Counted from the stretch's first letter, positions 25,210 to 35,715 are shown. The stretch: DNA of 64,000 bases from Clostridium sp. KNHs214 (GCF_000744935.1 NZ_JQMW01000011.1:1054001-1118000), one strand, 5' to 3'. The notes: a model not told the origin generated them from the sequence alone. Program-made: numbers and translations.

Positions 25210-27582
25210 TTATGTATTTTTAAATATTTCTTGAGCTATTTTAACGGATTCTCTAGCATCTTTTGCATAGTAATTAGCACCTATGTTTTTTGCGTAATCT
25301 GAATTTAAAACCGCACCACCTACAAAAACCTCTACATCTAATCCATTGTCTTTCAAGGCTTTAATAGTTTCTTCCATACTCTTTACAGTAGTGGTCATCA
25401 AAGCACTTAAGCCTACTAATTTTGTACCTCTTGCTTTTGCCTCTTCCACCACTTTTTTAACTGGTACATCTTTTCCTAAATCAATTACTTTAAATCCATA
25501 GTTTTCTAGAAGCAATTTAACTATGTTTTTACCTATATCGTGAATATCTCCCTGCACTGTTGCTAGTATTATTTCACCTTTGTAGACCTCTTGCTTTCCC
25601 TGCTCTTTAATACTCTTTTTTATTACGTTAAAGGCACCTTTAACTGTTTCTGCTGATTGAATAAGTTGAGGTAAAAATATCTCTCCTTCTTCATACTTTT
25701 TGCCTACTTCATCTAATGCGGGTATTAAATATCCCTCTATAATTTCTAAAGAATTTCTAAACTTTAAAAGCTCCCTTGTAGCATTTACAGTTTCTTCTTT
25801 TAAACCAGCTATAACCATATGCTTTAAACTTTTATCCTCTACCTGACTTTGTGGCTTGTACTTCTCTTTATATGTAATTATTCTTTCTACATAGTCTCCT
25901 CCTCCAATATCATCTCCAGCAATAACTCTATAAGCATATACAGTGTTCATAGCCTCTCTATCCATGGGATTTATTATCACTGCATCAACTCCCATAGCTA
26001 ATGCCATAGATAGATATGTTCTATCTAAAAGTCTTCTATTAGGGAGTCCAAAAGATATATTGGTTATTCCTAGCAAAGTTTTAACTCTCAATCTTTCTTT
26101 TACTAATCTAACAGTTTTTAAAGTTTCTATGGCTTCTTTCTGTTGCGCTGATACTGTAAGTACCAATGAATCTATTAATATATTTTCCTTAGGAATACCA
26201 TACTCTTGAGCCTTATTTACTATTCTTTCTGCTATATCAAATCTCTCTTCTGCAGTAGAAGGTACTCCATTTTCATCCAAAGTTAACCCTATTACGCAAG
26301 CACCGTATTTCTTAACTATAGGGAATATTTTTTCCATGACTTCTTTTCTGCCATTTACAGAATTTATAATTGGCTTACCATTATATACTCTAACTGCCGC
26401 CTCAATAACCTGGCTGTCTGAACTATCAATTTGAAGAGGTGTATTTATAATTGCTTGGATTTCTTTTATTGCCTTTACCATAATTTCTTTTTCATCTATC
26501 CCAGGCAAACCTAAATTTATATCTATAAAATCTACACCACTGTCCTTTTGCTTAACCACCTGATTAAGTAGAAAATCTATATCCCCATTTTCTAATGCTT
26601 CTTTGAAATCTTTTTTACCTGTAGGATTTATTCTGTCACTTGCCACCTTAGCTCCTTCATCTATTATAATTGTCTTAGAGGAGCTACACAAAGTAGTGAT
26701 TTTGGGCGTATTATTTTCAACCACTTTCATGCCTTTAATGAGTTTCACCGTCTCTTCTATATACCTTTCATCTGTTCCACAGCATCCCCCTAAAATACTT
26801 GCCCCCATCTGTGCTATATTCTTCATGCTTATTGCAAATTCCTCTGGCCCTAAACTATAAGTTAGCTTTCCATCTTGAATATGCGGAAGTCCTGCATTAG
26901 GCTGAACCATAATAGGCAAATGGGCATACTTACAAATCTCTCTAATTATATTTTTAATTTCCGTAGGACCAAAGGAGCAATTAACCCCAAGGGCATCCAC
27001 TCCTAAGCTTTCCAGTATGGTCACCATAGTCAGAGGATCCGTGCCACTTAAAGTTCTTCCATCTTCCCCAAAGGTCATGGTACATACTATAGGTAAATCT
27101 GTGTTTTCCTTGGCAGCTAATACTGCCGCCTTAGCCTCATATACATCTGACATGGTCTCAATTAATATAAGGTCGCATCCAGCTTTATAACCTACTACTA
27201 TTTGCCTTTTAAATATATTGTAAGCTTCCTCAAAACTCAAAATTCCCATAGGTTCTAAAAGCTGTCCAATAGGCCCCACGTCAAGAGCTACATATTTGCC
27301 ATCACCAGATTTTTTAGCAATGTTTACTGCACTTTCAATTATCTCTTCTACGGTAAAATTAGTATCCTTTAACTTATATTCATTAGCGCCAAAGGTATTA
27401 GTGGTAATTATATCTGCTCCTGCTTTTATATATTTTTGATGTATTTCAGTAATTTTATTTGGGTGAAGTATGTTATAAGTTTCTGGAATCTCTCCTGCCA
27501 ACAAACCGCTTTTTTGCAGCATAGTGCCCATGGCACCATCAAAAAATAAAATTTCTTTGCCTAATCTCTCTCTAATGATCAC
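25210..27582 (-). CDS. metH: B12-dependent methionine synthase lacking the activation domain
   Basis: About 790 residues. Domains in order: homocysteine-binding barrel (residues 1-285, zinc ligands GGCCGTDERYI near 266), pterin-binding barrel (about 300-560; INPTGKKDFKEAL, DINLGLPGI), helical cap, and cobalamin domain (VQGDIHDIGKNIVKLLL near 679, D-x-H-x-x-G ligating cobalt). It moves methyl from methyl-THF to homocysteine. The C-terminal SAM-reactivation domain is absent; the gene just upstream encodes it separately and overlaps by about 11 bases. GTG 27582 is preferred (AGGATGAGGG upstream); ATG 27594 abuts its ribosome site. Confidence 0.93.
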   Translation of the reverse strand: MIIRERLGKEILFFDGAMGTMLQKSGLLAGEIPETYNILHPNKITEIHQKYIKAGADIITTNTFGANEYKLKDTNFTVEEIIESAVNIAKKSGDGKYVALDVGPIGQLLEPMGILSFEEAYNIFKRQIVVGYKAGCDLILIETMSDVYEAKAAVLAAKENTDLPIVCTMTFGEDGRTLSGTDPLTMVTILESLGVDALGVNCSFGPTEIKNIIREICKYAHLPIMVQPNAGLPHIQDGKLTYSLGPEEFAISMKNIAQMGASILGGCCGTDERYIEETVKLIKGMKVVENNTPKITTLCSSSKTIIIDEGAKVASDRINPTGKKDFKEALENGDIDFLLNQVVKQKDSGVDFIDINLGLPGIDEKEIMVKAIKEIQAIINTPLQIDSSDSQVIEAAVRVYNGKPIINSVNGRKEVMEKIFPIVKKYGACVIGLTLDENGVPSTAEERFDIAERIVNKAQEYGIPKENILIDSLVLTVSAQQKEAIETLKTVRLVKERLRVKTLLGITNISFGLPNRRLLDRTYLSMALAMGVDAVIINPMDREAMNTVYAYRVIAGDDIGGGDYVERIITYKEKYKPQSQVEDKSLKHMVIAGLKEETVNATRELLKFRNSLEIIEGYLIPALDEVGKKYEEGEIFLPQLIQSAETVKGAFNVIKKSIKEQGKQEVYKGEIILATVQGDIHDIGKNIVKLLLENYGFKVIDLGKDVPVKKVVEEAKARGTKLVGLSALMTTTVKSMEETIKALKDNGLDVEVFVGGAVLNSDYAKNIGANYYAKDARESVKIAQEIFKNT

Positions 27583-28234
27583 AATAGCCCTCATCCTTTC
27601 TGTATGCACAACTTTTATAATTACTACAATTTTTACAGTGTCCTTTTTTATTAAATTCTTTATCTCCAATTCCTATTAATGCAGTCACCGATTTTCTCGG
27701 CATAAGAATAAAGTTATCAGTACAGGTAAGACCTATCTTATAAGCCCCTAAAACTCTAAGTATATCCTTTTGAATTTCTATATTAAAGTCACCATATCCA
27801 GGGCTATACCTATGGGTAATAAATAGACCTTGTTTCTGTGCAAAACTCTTAATATTGCCCTCTACCTTATCACATAGAATCTCTACTGCTGCTGTAGCGC
27901 AGGCATCTAATACTGTAGCTTTAGTAAGATTAACTCTTTCATTATACCTTATGATTTTTTCTATGACCCCTCCTATAGTAACTGCCATAACAGTACAGCG
28001 TTTAGCATTACATAGGTGACTTTGGATATTTCCTCCCTTTAATACAATATTTGTACCCTCCAGCTCCATACCCTCTTCTTTTTTTATTATTGGAAATACA
28101 TTATACAAAAAATGCTCCTGAACAGCTTTTTCTGTTTCCTCTATACAGTCATCTATAAGCTTATCCATATTCTTATCTATATATTGTCCCCTATAACCTA
28201 AATATCTAAGCACTTCTTTTTTATCTATTGCCAT
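27572..28234 (-). CDS. Stand-alone methionine synthase activation-domain protein
   Basis: About 220 residues from ATG 28234, 9 bases after the cinA stop. Matches the C-terminal reactivation domain of MetH: EVLRYLGYRGQYIDKNMDKL at the N-terminus, THRYSPGYGDFNIEIQK (the RxSPGYGD SAM-binding motif) and MPRKSVTALIGIG. It binds SAM and remethylates cob(II)alamin in the truncated MetH encoded next. A Cys-rich tail (HCKNCSNYKSCAYRK) is present. Its last codons overlap the metH start. Confidence 0.9.
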   Translation of the reverse strand: MAIDKKEVLRYLGYRGQYIDKNMDKLIDDCIEETEKAVQEHFLYNVFPIIKKEEGMELEGTNIVLKGGNIQSHLCNAKRCTVMAVTIGGVIEKIIRYNERVNLTKATVLDACATAAVEILCDKVEGNIKSFAQKQGLFITHRYSPGYGDFNIEIQKDILRVLGAYKIGLTCTDNFILMPRKSVTALIGIGDKEFNKKGHCKNCSNYKSCAYRKDEGYCDH

Positions 28235-28242
28235 AAAGACCA

Positions 28243-29478
28243 CTACTTCCCAATTAATTCTCTTCTTAGCCAATCTAGTGATTTGATAACAGCCGCTTCT
28301 CTTATCTTTTGCCTATTACCATTTAAATTCAACTCCTTGGTTTTCACTTTTCCATTTATATAAAGACCTAAATAAACTAAGCCCACTGGCCTTTTCTCTG
28401 TTCCTCCCCCTGGTCCAGCTATTCCTGTAGTAGATAATCCTATATTTGTTCCTGCCTCCTTGGCTATACCTTCAGCCATTTCTGCTGCAGTTTCAGCACT
28501 AACTGCATCATATACGTCTAGAGTTTCTTTTCTAACACCTAATCTTTTGATTTTCGCTTCATTACTATATGTTACTGCACCTTCTAAGAATACAGAAGAT
28601 ATCCCAGGATAATTTATTAACTTCCCTGATAAAAGGCCTCCAGTACAAGATTCTGCCGTAGATATAGTTAAATTATTTTTAATTAAAATTTTAGCCACCT
28701 CATCTTCTATAGTGGTATTTCCTTCACCATATACATTTATACCTAACCTATCCCTTAAAAGCTTCTCTAAGGGTTCTATAATTTTCTTAGCTTCTTCTTC
28801 CTTGTTAGCTTTGGCGGTTATCCTAAAGGTTACCTCTCCATCCTTAGCATAAGGAGCCACTGTAGGATTAGTTTGATTATCTAAAATATCTTGTATCATC
28901 TCTACTGCTCTGCTTTCTCCTAAACCTATTACTCTTAATACTTTTGAGTACAAAACTCCTGAAGTATATTTTTTAATATAAGGCACAAAAGATTCTTCAA
29001 ACATAGGAACAAGTTCCTTTGGTGGTCCTGGAAAAACTGCTACTATTTTATTTTTATGTTCTAATATGCAGCCTGGCGCAGTGCCGTTGTTATTAGTCAT
29101 TATAATAGCATCCTCTGGAAAATACGCCTGCTTTTTATTGCTTTCTGGCATATACCTACGAGATTTATTGAAATATCCTCCTATTCTGTCCAATGACTCC
29201 TTATGAATTACAGCTTTTTTGTTTAAAAATTCAAATACTGTTTCCTTGGTAAGATCATCTTTAGTAGGTCCAAGTCCCCCAGTAGTTATAACTAAATCCG
29301 CTCTTGTAAAGGCCAATTCCAAGGCTTTTTTTAATCTACCTGGATTGTCCCCAACTACCCCTTGAAAAAATACCTCTATACCTAAATCTGCTAGCCTTTT
29401 AGATACATACTGTGCATCTGTATTAATTATATCTCCTAGTAATATCTCCGTTCCTACAGCTAAAATCTCTGCTTTCAT
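28243..29478 (-). CDS. cinA: CinA family protein
   Basis: 411 residues. The N-terminal half is a MoCF-type domain (ILAVGTEILLGDIINTDAQY, TTGGLGPTKDDLT, VAVFPGPPKE). The C-terminal half is the NMN-deamidase/CinA-C domain (TAESCTGGLLSGKL, GISSVFLEGAVTYSNEAK, TTGIAGPGGG). It salvages the pyridine-nucleotide by-product NMN and was named for competence. It heads the transcript containing the two methionine synthase genes. Confidence 0.93.
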   Translation of the reverse strand: MKAEILAVGTEILLGDIINTDAQYVSKRLADLGIEVFFQGVVGDNPGRLKKALELAFTRADLVITTGGLGPTKDDLTKETVFEFLNKKAVIHKESLDRIGGYFNKSRRYMPESNKKQAYFPEDAIIMTNNNGTAPGCILEHKNKIVAVFPGPPKELVPMFEESFVPYIKKYTSGVLYSKVLRVIGLGESRAVEMIQDILDNQTNPTVAPYAKDGEVTFRITAKANKEEEAKKIIEPLEKLLRDRLGINVYGEGNTTIEDEVAKILIKNNLTISTAESCTGGLLSGKLINYPGISSVFLEGAVTYSNEAKIKRLGVRKETLDVYDAVSAETAAEMAEGIAKEAGTNIGLSTTGIAGPGGGTEKRPVGLVYLGLYINGKVKTKELNLNGNRQKIREAAVIKSLDWLRRELIGK

Positions 29479-29691
29479 ATTTATTCCTTCTTTCTATAAT
29501 GTCTCGTATATACCCATACAAGAATTTTATTTATATATTCAATCCCTTATTATAAGTATAACATTTTATTCAATGTTGTTTTTACAAAATATTGAAACAT
29601 ATTATTAATCAAATGTCTTCTATATCACTGTCCTCACATATGCTTTTCTGAATGTTTTGTTATTTTTTTATTTCTTATTATAAATAAAAAT

Positions 29692-29855
29692 TAAGGTACA
29701 TAAAAAGAAATAACAAGTCAAAGATGCTAGTATATTTTGCGTCAGACAAGGAAGCAGGTTCCGCCTTTGGTAGGACTATCCGCGGGTTCTGCTGACGCAG
29801 TATGATGCAAAATAGACTAGCATGCTGACTTATTATTTATTTGAATGTGCCTTAA
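29692..29855 (-). repeat. Dispersed 160-bp inverted-repeat element, copy C
   Basis: Full-length copy, inverted relative to A and B. It begins TTAAGGTACATAAAAAGAAA and ends TTTGAATGTGCCTTAA. The TAA stop of the large signalling gene (29852-29854) is formed by its last bases. Confidence 0.9.
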
Positions 29856-32800
29856 ATCATATTGCTTATAATTTTAGCTAAGGTATCAACAAAATTGAAA
29901 TCTTCAAAGCCAAACTCTTTAGTTCTAACAGAAGCCGATAGGTATAAAACAGCGTTAATATTGTCGTTTTTAATCAGTGGTACTACAACTATTGAGTGCC
30001 AATCTGGTGACCCAGTTATTGTATCTTTTTGTATTACATTATCCCAGTCAATAGCATATATACCGTGTTTCTTTTTCACTACTGACTTTATCATATCATC
30101 ATTTAAATTAATATTCTTATTCCACTGTTCTTCAAAAGCTTTTCTTGAAAAACTTTCCGTTATGCTCTCATCTTTTATCTTTAACAATGTTCCATACTGA
30201 GCTTCAGTTATTTCAATTATTCTACCTAAACTTTTATATATTTTTTCTTCTAAACTCATATTTTGATTTAATAGTTCTATTAGTTCTACCATAACTAACA
30301 CGTTTCTATTGTTTTGCACTTCATTTCCAGTTATTATACCTGTGAGTTTATTTGTTACTTTGACTTTATTTATTATATCCTCTTGCCAAATTCTACATTG
30401 GTTTCTTCCTCTTTCTTTGGCTACATAAAGAGCCTGGTCTACCTTTTCTATCAACTGTTGTTTCCATTGCCCATGCTCTGGATATGCAACTATACCCATG
30501 CTTACTGTAATATTATCTTTATCTCCTAAAATATGAGCCTGCTCAATTTTTTGTCTTAGTTTTTCAGCAACTTCTTTAGCATCCTCTATACTAATATTTT
30601 TAAGCAAAATAATAAATTCTTCACCGCCATACCTACCACATATATCAGTACTTCTTATATTATTTTTTACTATACTACATACCTGTTTGAGTACTTCATC
30701 ACCTGTTTGATGTCCATATTTATCATTTATATTCTTAAAATAATCTAAATCAAACATAATCATAGAGAATATTCCTTTATTTTCTGCTGCCATATCTAAA
30801 TTTTTTTCTATCTCTTCTTCTAAATATTTTCTTGTCAAAGTTGAAGTTAATTTATCATATGCAGCTATTTTATTTAATTTATATTTTTCTATAATTAAGC
30901 CAATTAAACCATTTAGTAAAGTACAATTTTTTAGGGATTTAATATTAAAATTATTTAATGCTCTATCTGAATTTACATAAACATATGCCATTATATTATT
31001 GTCATATACTTCATTGTCTCTACCTTCAAAACCTCTACGATTCTCCAATTGAAGAATTACAGGAATACATATACATGCTTTTATATTCTTTAAATTTTCA
31101 ATGTCGTTGGTTTTATATTTATCAATATTAGAAACCAGTACTATATCTTTATTTATCTTACATAAATTTAAAATATTTATATCTTCTTGTGTTAGAAATT
31201 TATCATTTCCACTGTATATAATTTTTTCAAATCCATTGTTTTTTTCCTCAATTATATAGGCATTTGTCCCCATTGTAACATAAAGCATATATTGGAGTAT
31301 TAACTTTAAGTTGTCCATTTCATTTGAAGTCAACTTTTTTAGAACGGATTTTATGTCGTGTACTTGATTATGATATAGTGAGCTATAGAAATTTTTAACA
31401 GACTTTACAAAGTGTTTATTATCCATTATATTCTTGTAGTTTATAAAACTTAATACATCCTGTATTTCTTTTATATCTATTTCTTTTATGTCTATTTCTT
31501 TTATGTCTATTTCTTTTGTATTTATTTTATTTGAAGCCTTAGAATTTCCATAATAGTATTCTTTTATATATTTCAATGTGCCTACGATTTCTTTTATATT
31601 ATAAAAACTTATAAAAGTCTTTTTGTACTTTTCTGGCAACTGTTTTATTATATCCATTAATACTTCGCAGCATTCAAAATAATATACAAATGAATTAAAA
31701 TAATCTTCTTTTTTAAAATAATAGCTTCCTATATCACTACAAACTCTACTTTCTAATTTTTTATTTCCTTCTTTTTTAGCAAAATCTAAAACACTACTTA
31801 AGGCTTTTAATTGATTGTTCTCGCTATATAAAGCCTCTAAATAATTTATATACATTTTTAAATAATTTATTTCCCTATTATCTGAAAGCTCTATGATCTC
31901 TTTTAATATTTCTTTTCCTTCACTATACCTGCCCCTGTCATATAAAAAGCTTGCTACTTTACACAACCACTGAATTTTTACATTACTATTATTAACCTTG
32001 AATAATAGTTCTTTCATATCATTTACTATTTGTGTTATTCCGTCTTCCTCACTTTTAATTAGTTCTATATATTTTAATAAAAATTGACTATTAATTTGAA
32101 CTAATGGTTCCTCTTTATCTATGGAGTTTACTACCCTTTTTAAAAATTTTTTAGAACTTTCCAAATCACCAAATTCCAGAGCCAGTTCACCAAAAGCACT
32201 ATAATACTCCAAAATGTCTTTATCGTTTATATGGTACTTGTCCAATTCTTTTCTCGACAAATTACAATACTCATAAGCTTTTTGATAGTTCCCTATCTTA
32301 AGATGTATTTTGGCTTGAAATACATAAGAATAAAATACATTAGCTTCTAAATCATATTTTTTAGCCTTTTCTTCAACTCTTTGAAAATATCTTAAAGCAG
32401 CATAATAGTCCTGCTGATAAAAATACCCTTCCCCTAAATTGTTAATAGCAATTATTTCACTAATTATTAAATTGTTTTTTCTGCTTATTTCAATAATTTC
32501 ATTATAAACTCTAGAAGCTCTTTCAGTATCTTGATAAAAATCACCATATATAACGCCCTTATTATTAAGTGCTATTACTAAACCTTCTGGTTTATTTAGC
32601 TTTGTAAATACTTCTATGCTATTATCTAATGCTTCATCTGCCTTTACTGGCTCGCTATTTACTATGAATATAAATGAAAGCATATTATAAAAAGGCCCTT
32701 TATTTGCTTCAAACTCACCTAGGCAAAGTTTAATAGATTGATTACATATGTCTTCTGCTTCCTTGTATCTTCCTTGCACATTATACAATCTAGCTTGCAT

Positions 32801-35254
32801 TAGTCTGTAATCTAGATAATTCCCTAAATCCTGTTCCTTATTAGCTATTTTAGCTGCTTGATTTACACATACTTCCATAAGATCTATTTCATTTTTCTCA
32901 GAATATATAGCAGCTTTTTTATTTAAACTATATGTTTCATATTTTAGGGCATTTAATTTTTTACTCTCTTGTTGTAATATGTTCAAGTATTTTATAGCTT
33001 CATTAAACTCTCCTATATGCTTATTTAGTTCTGCTATCTCCATAATTATTTTTAAGTTGTTCAAATTTAAACTTTTTTTATCTAAAGCCTTCATCGCGTT
33101 TTTTAGATTTTTTATAGCCTCCACATAGTTATTGTATTTTTTCATTTTGCTAGCATTTTCAAGACAGTAGTCTATAACCTTCTCATTTTGATGAGATTTT
33201 TGAAGATGATATATAAGTTCCTCTATATAATTTTCATATCCTTCTATATACTGCTTTTCCACAAACTCTGCTGCCAACTTATGCTTACTTTGTTGTTCTT
33301 TTTCTGTTATTCTTCCATATACTAAATCTTTAAATAGCTTATTATAAAAATCATATACAAAACCTTGATCGCCTATTTTTTTACATAAAATTCCTTTATC
33401 CAAAATAATCTCTATTCGTTTTTTAACTTCATCTTTTTCATAGCCACTCATAAATATTATATTTTCTATGGAAATTGGATTTAGAAAGATAGATATAATA
33501 GACAAAATATCATAACTTATGTCATCTATGTCTTCAATTTGATTTATCAATATTTGATTTATGTCGGAAGGAATAGGGATATCGCTATACTCATAATCCG
33601 TACTCCAATATCCAGTTTCTTTGTTTACATATATTATTCCACTATAATAAAAGTTTTTAATTACTTCCTCTATAAACAATGGATTTCCATAACTTTTATT
33701 ATAAATTAAACGAGAAAAATACTTAGGTATATCATGCATGCCTAAAATACTTTTTATCATTTCTCCTGTTTTTTCTTCATCTAGTCCATTTAAAAGAATA
33801 TTCCTAGCATTTTCCTTGAATTTTATATTTTCTATAAATTGAAGAGTATTTTTGTTTAGTACATGCTGACCGTCACAATATGATAATATAATTAATATAC
33901 TTTTATTTTTCACTTGCCTTTTGCATAGATAATCTAGGATTTCAATTGAAAAATTATCTGCTAAGTGAATATCATCTATAATTATTATCATTGATTTATA
34001 CTTAGTAAAATCATTTATAAACCCATTAATTCTATTTAATAGCTTTAGCCTTTCTTTAGGAATATCTAAGCTTTCGTCATGAAGTATATTTTTGCTATAG
34101 TGATTATCTGATATAAATTTTACTAAATCCTCTTCATATTTCTCTAAAACTTCATGCTCACACTCAGCTACTATTTGCCTTAATATATCTTTAAAAGGTT
34201 GATTCTCTCTATTATTCAAAGCAAAACTATAATATACATTAGCTTTATTATATGTAAGTAAGTTTTTTATGCTATTTAAAAACTTAGTCTTACCTATACC
34301 TGTATCCCCATGAATTAATAGTAGCTTGTCCTTAGAATTGTCTGGCAATATCTCTGCATACTGCTTAACTACTAAACTTACTTCTTCATTTCTACCTATT
34401 AATTTAGTATTTAAATTCAGCTTCTTTACATCCTCTATGTTTTCAAGCTTATAGTCTACATCTAACATATAATTTATATCCTTGATTATATCCCTTACGG
34501 AATCATACTGGACTTTATTTAGTGTACATTTTTTTATTATTATTTGGACTTTATCTAAAAAGAACTTAGATAAATCTCTTTTAACCTCAATACCTTCCTT
34601 TTTAAAAATGCTAGCTGTAAAATGCCCATATTGTTCTATGCATAAATAAAACAGTATTTTACCTAGAGCTTCTATATCACATCTTATATTCTTATCGCTA
34701 CTCTTTTGATGCTTTCTATTTTTCCTATTATAATAATTTCCCGCACCATTAACTGCTTCTAATTTTACAGTTGGAACATCTTTAAGTTTTACATCATCTA
34801 TTCCTTCATTGTCTACAACACATATATTACTAAAATTTAATTCTCCATAAGTGAATCCTTTTAAGTGCATATAATCTATGCCTTGACACAATTTAATAAA
34901 CAAGTCTAGCATTTCTTTTTCACCATATAAATTACTTATGAGCGCCTTAAATCTTTTATTATCATCATAATACTCATTGGTAAAAAAGTATTTTATATCC
35001 CCTAATCTTTTGTTATCAATTAAATTTATAATTCCAAAATCGTATACTTTATTTATTCTAGGGCAATCCACATTTGTCCATACTATAAAATCTTCTATAT
35101 AGTAATCAATTAATGACTTAGGAACCCTTTCGTAATTAATTATATTTAGCATAACTTTCTTTTGTAAAGTTAGATCATAAACTAAATATGAAGAAGCTAC
35201 CTTATTCTGTTTTATAAATTTCAAAACCCTATACCTATTATTTATAATTTCCAT
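29852..35254 (-). CDS. Giant signalling protein: pseudokinase-AAA-TPR-GAF-GGDEF-GAF
   Basis: 1800 residues from ATG 35254 (GGGGAAGTG upstream). Residues 1-270 resemble a protein kinase, but the HRD catalytic loop reads FTYGELNFSNICV, so activity is doubtful. Residues 280-560: an AAA/NACHT-like ATPase with GDTGIGKT near 318 and IIIIDDIHLAD near 426. Residues about 650-1230: helical TPR-type repeats. GAF-like region about 1320-1450. GGDEF domain with FDLDYFKNINDKYGH and GRYGGEEF near 1541; RSTD five residues before it is an allosteric I-site, so it should make c-di-GMP with product inhibition. A second GAF domain ends the protein. No membrane segment. It probably couples a ligand-sensing ATPase to c-di-GMP. 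Copy C supplies its stop. Confidence 0.85.
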   Translation of the reverse strand: MEIINNRYRVLKFIKQNKVASSYLVYDLTLQKKVMLNIINYERVPKSLIDYYIEDFIVWTNVDCPRINKVYDFGIINLIDNKRLGDIKYFFTNEYYDDNKRFKALISNLYGEKEMLDLFIKLCQGIDYMHLKGFTYGELNFSNICVVDNEGIDDVKLKDVPTVKLEAVNGAGNYYNRKNRKHQKSSDKNIRCDIEALGKILFYLCIEQYGHFTASIFKKEGIEVKRDLSKFFLDKVQIIIKKCTLNKVQYDSVRDIIKDINYMLDVDYKLENIEDVKKLNLNTKLIGRNEEVSLVVKQYAEILPDNSKDKLLLIHGDTGIGKTKFLNSIKNLLTYNKANVYYSFALNNRENQPFKDILRQIVAECEHEVLEKYEEDLVKFISDNHYSKNILHDESLDIPKERLKLLNRINGFINDFTKYKSMIIIIDDIHLADNFSIEILDYLCKRQVKNKSILIILSYCDGQHVLNKNTLQFIENIKFKENARNILLNGLDEEKTGEMIKSILGMHDIPKYFSRLIYNKSYGNPLFIEEVIKNFYYSGIIYVNKETGYWSTDYEYSDIPIPSDINQILINQIEDIDDISYDILSIISIFLNPISIENIIFMSGYEKDEVKKRIEIILDKGILCKKIGDQGFVYDFYNKLFKDLVYGRITEKEQQSKHKLAAEFVEKQYIEGYENYIEELIYHLQKSHQNEKVIDYCLENASKMKKYNNYVEAIKNLKNAMKALDKKSLNLNNLKIIMEIAELNKHIGEFNEAIKYLNILQQESKKLNALKYETYSLNKKAAIYSEKNEIDLMEVCVNQAAKIANKEQDLGNYLDYRLMQARLYNVQGRYKEAEDICNQSIKLCLGEFEANKGPFYNMLSFIFIVNSEPVKADEALDNSIEVFTKLNKPEGLVIALNNKGVIYGDFYQDTERASRVYNEIIEISRKNNLIISEIIAINNLGEGYFYQQDYYAALRYFQRVEEKAKKYDLEANVFYSYVFQAKIHLKIGNYQKAYEYCNLSRKELDKYHINDKDILEYYSAFGELALEFGDLESSKKFLKRVVNSIDKEEPLVQINSQFLLKYIELIKSEEDGITQIVNDMKELLFKVNNSNVKIQWLCKVASFLYDRGRYSEGKEILKEIIELSDNREINYLKMYINYLEALYSENNQLKALSSVLDFAKKEGNKKLESRVCSDIGSYYFKKEDYFNSFVYYFECCEVLMDIIKQLPEKYKKTFISFYNIKEIVGTLKYIKEYYYGNSKASNKINTKEIDIKEIDIKEIDIKEIQDVLSFINYKNIMDNKHFVKSVKNFYSSLYHNQVHDIKSVLKKLTSNEMDNLKLILQYMLYVTMGTNAYIIEEKNNGFEKIIYSGNDKFLTQEDINILNLCKINKDIVLVSNIDKYKTNDIENLKNIKACICIPVILQLENRRGFEGRDNEVYDNNIMAYVYVNSDRALNNFNIKSLKNCTLLNGLIGLIIEKYKLNKIAAYDKLTSTLTRKYLEEEIEKNLDMAAENKGIFSMIMFDLDYFKNINDKYGHQTGDEVLKQVCSIVKNNIRSTDICGRYGGEEFIILLKNISIEDAKEVAEKLRQKIEQAHILGDKDNITVSMGIVAYPEHGQWKQQLIEKVDQALYVAKERGRNQCRIWQEDIINKVKVTNKLTGIITGNEVQNNRNVLVMVELIELLNQNMSLEEKIYKSLGRIIEITEAQYGTLLKIKDESITESFSRKAFEEQWNKNINLNDDMIKSVVKKKHGIYAIDWDNVIQKDTITGSPDWHSIVVVPLIKNDNINAVLYLSASVRTKEFGFEDFNFVDTLAKIISNMI
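31462..31521 (-). repeat. In-frame 15-bp tandem repeat (IDIKE units)
   Basis: Inside the giant gene three to four near-perfect copies of a 15-base unit encode repeated IDIKE. It sits in a linker near residue 1255, before the first GAF-like region. Copy number could vary by slippage without a frameshift. Confidence 0.85.
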
Positions 35255-35396
35255 TAAAACACTTCCCCAATGTAAAATGATTATAACTTTAATATACCAC
35301 ATAATTTTGAAATTATTAACATTTTTTTAAAACTTATTTTTAAAATTTTAACATCTTTTTATTTATTCATAGCAAAATAATATTTTTTATTATTAT

Positions 35397-35707
35397 GATT
35401 ATCCCACAATAAGTATTACATTGCTTGAATTATGAAATTTCTCTGGAATGACTTGCATAAGAAGCGAAGGAACTATTTAAATTTAATTTTAGAAATTCTT
35501 CTTTTAGACAGATAAAATTATCGTAAGCCTGGCAAGGACGCCAGGCTAGCGAACCTGAGGCAGGACGCTGAATGTGAGCGTTAGATAATTTTATATGGCT
35601 AAAAGATTAGAATTTCTTAAATTAAATTTATTGTTCCTAGCTCTTATGCAAATCATGGAGGAGAAATTTCATAATTCCATTACATTCTACCTTATTGTGG
35701 GTTAATC
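35397..35707. repeat. Foldback element F5 (about 310 bp)
   Basis: Two arms of about 120 bases are imperfect reverse complements: CCCACAATAAG, GAATTATGAAATTTCTC, CTTGCATAAGA and ATAAAATTATC on the left all reappear complemented on the right. The centre holds GCCTGGC/GCCAGGC and a second hairpin (AGCG...CGCT). No ORF. A half copy lies at 13306-13386. It fills most of the gap upstream of the giant gene. Confidence 0.85.
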
Positions 35708-35715
35708 ATTATTAT

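Noticed and set aside
29862-30529. Plus-strand frames inside the giant gene
   Set aside because: Antisense to the GAF/GGDEF coding region, no ribosome sites.
31462-31521. Possible CRISPR-like array
   Set aside because: The repeats are 15-base direct units without spacers and in frame within a gene.
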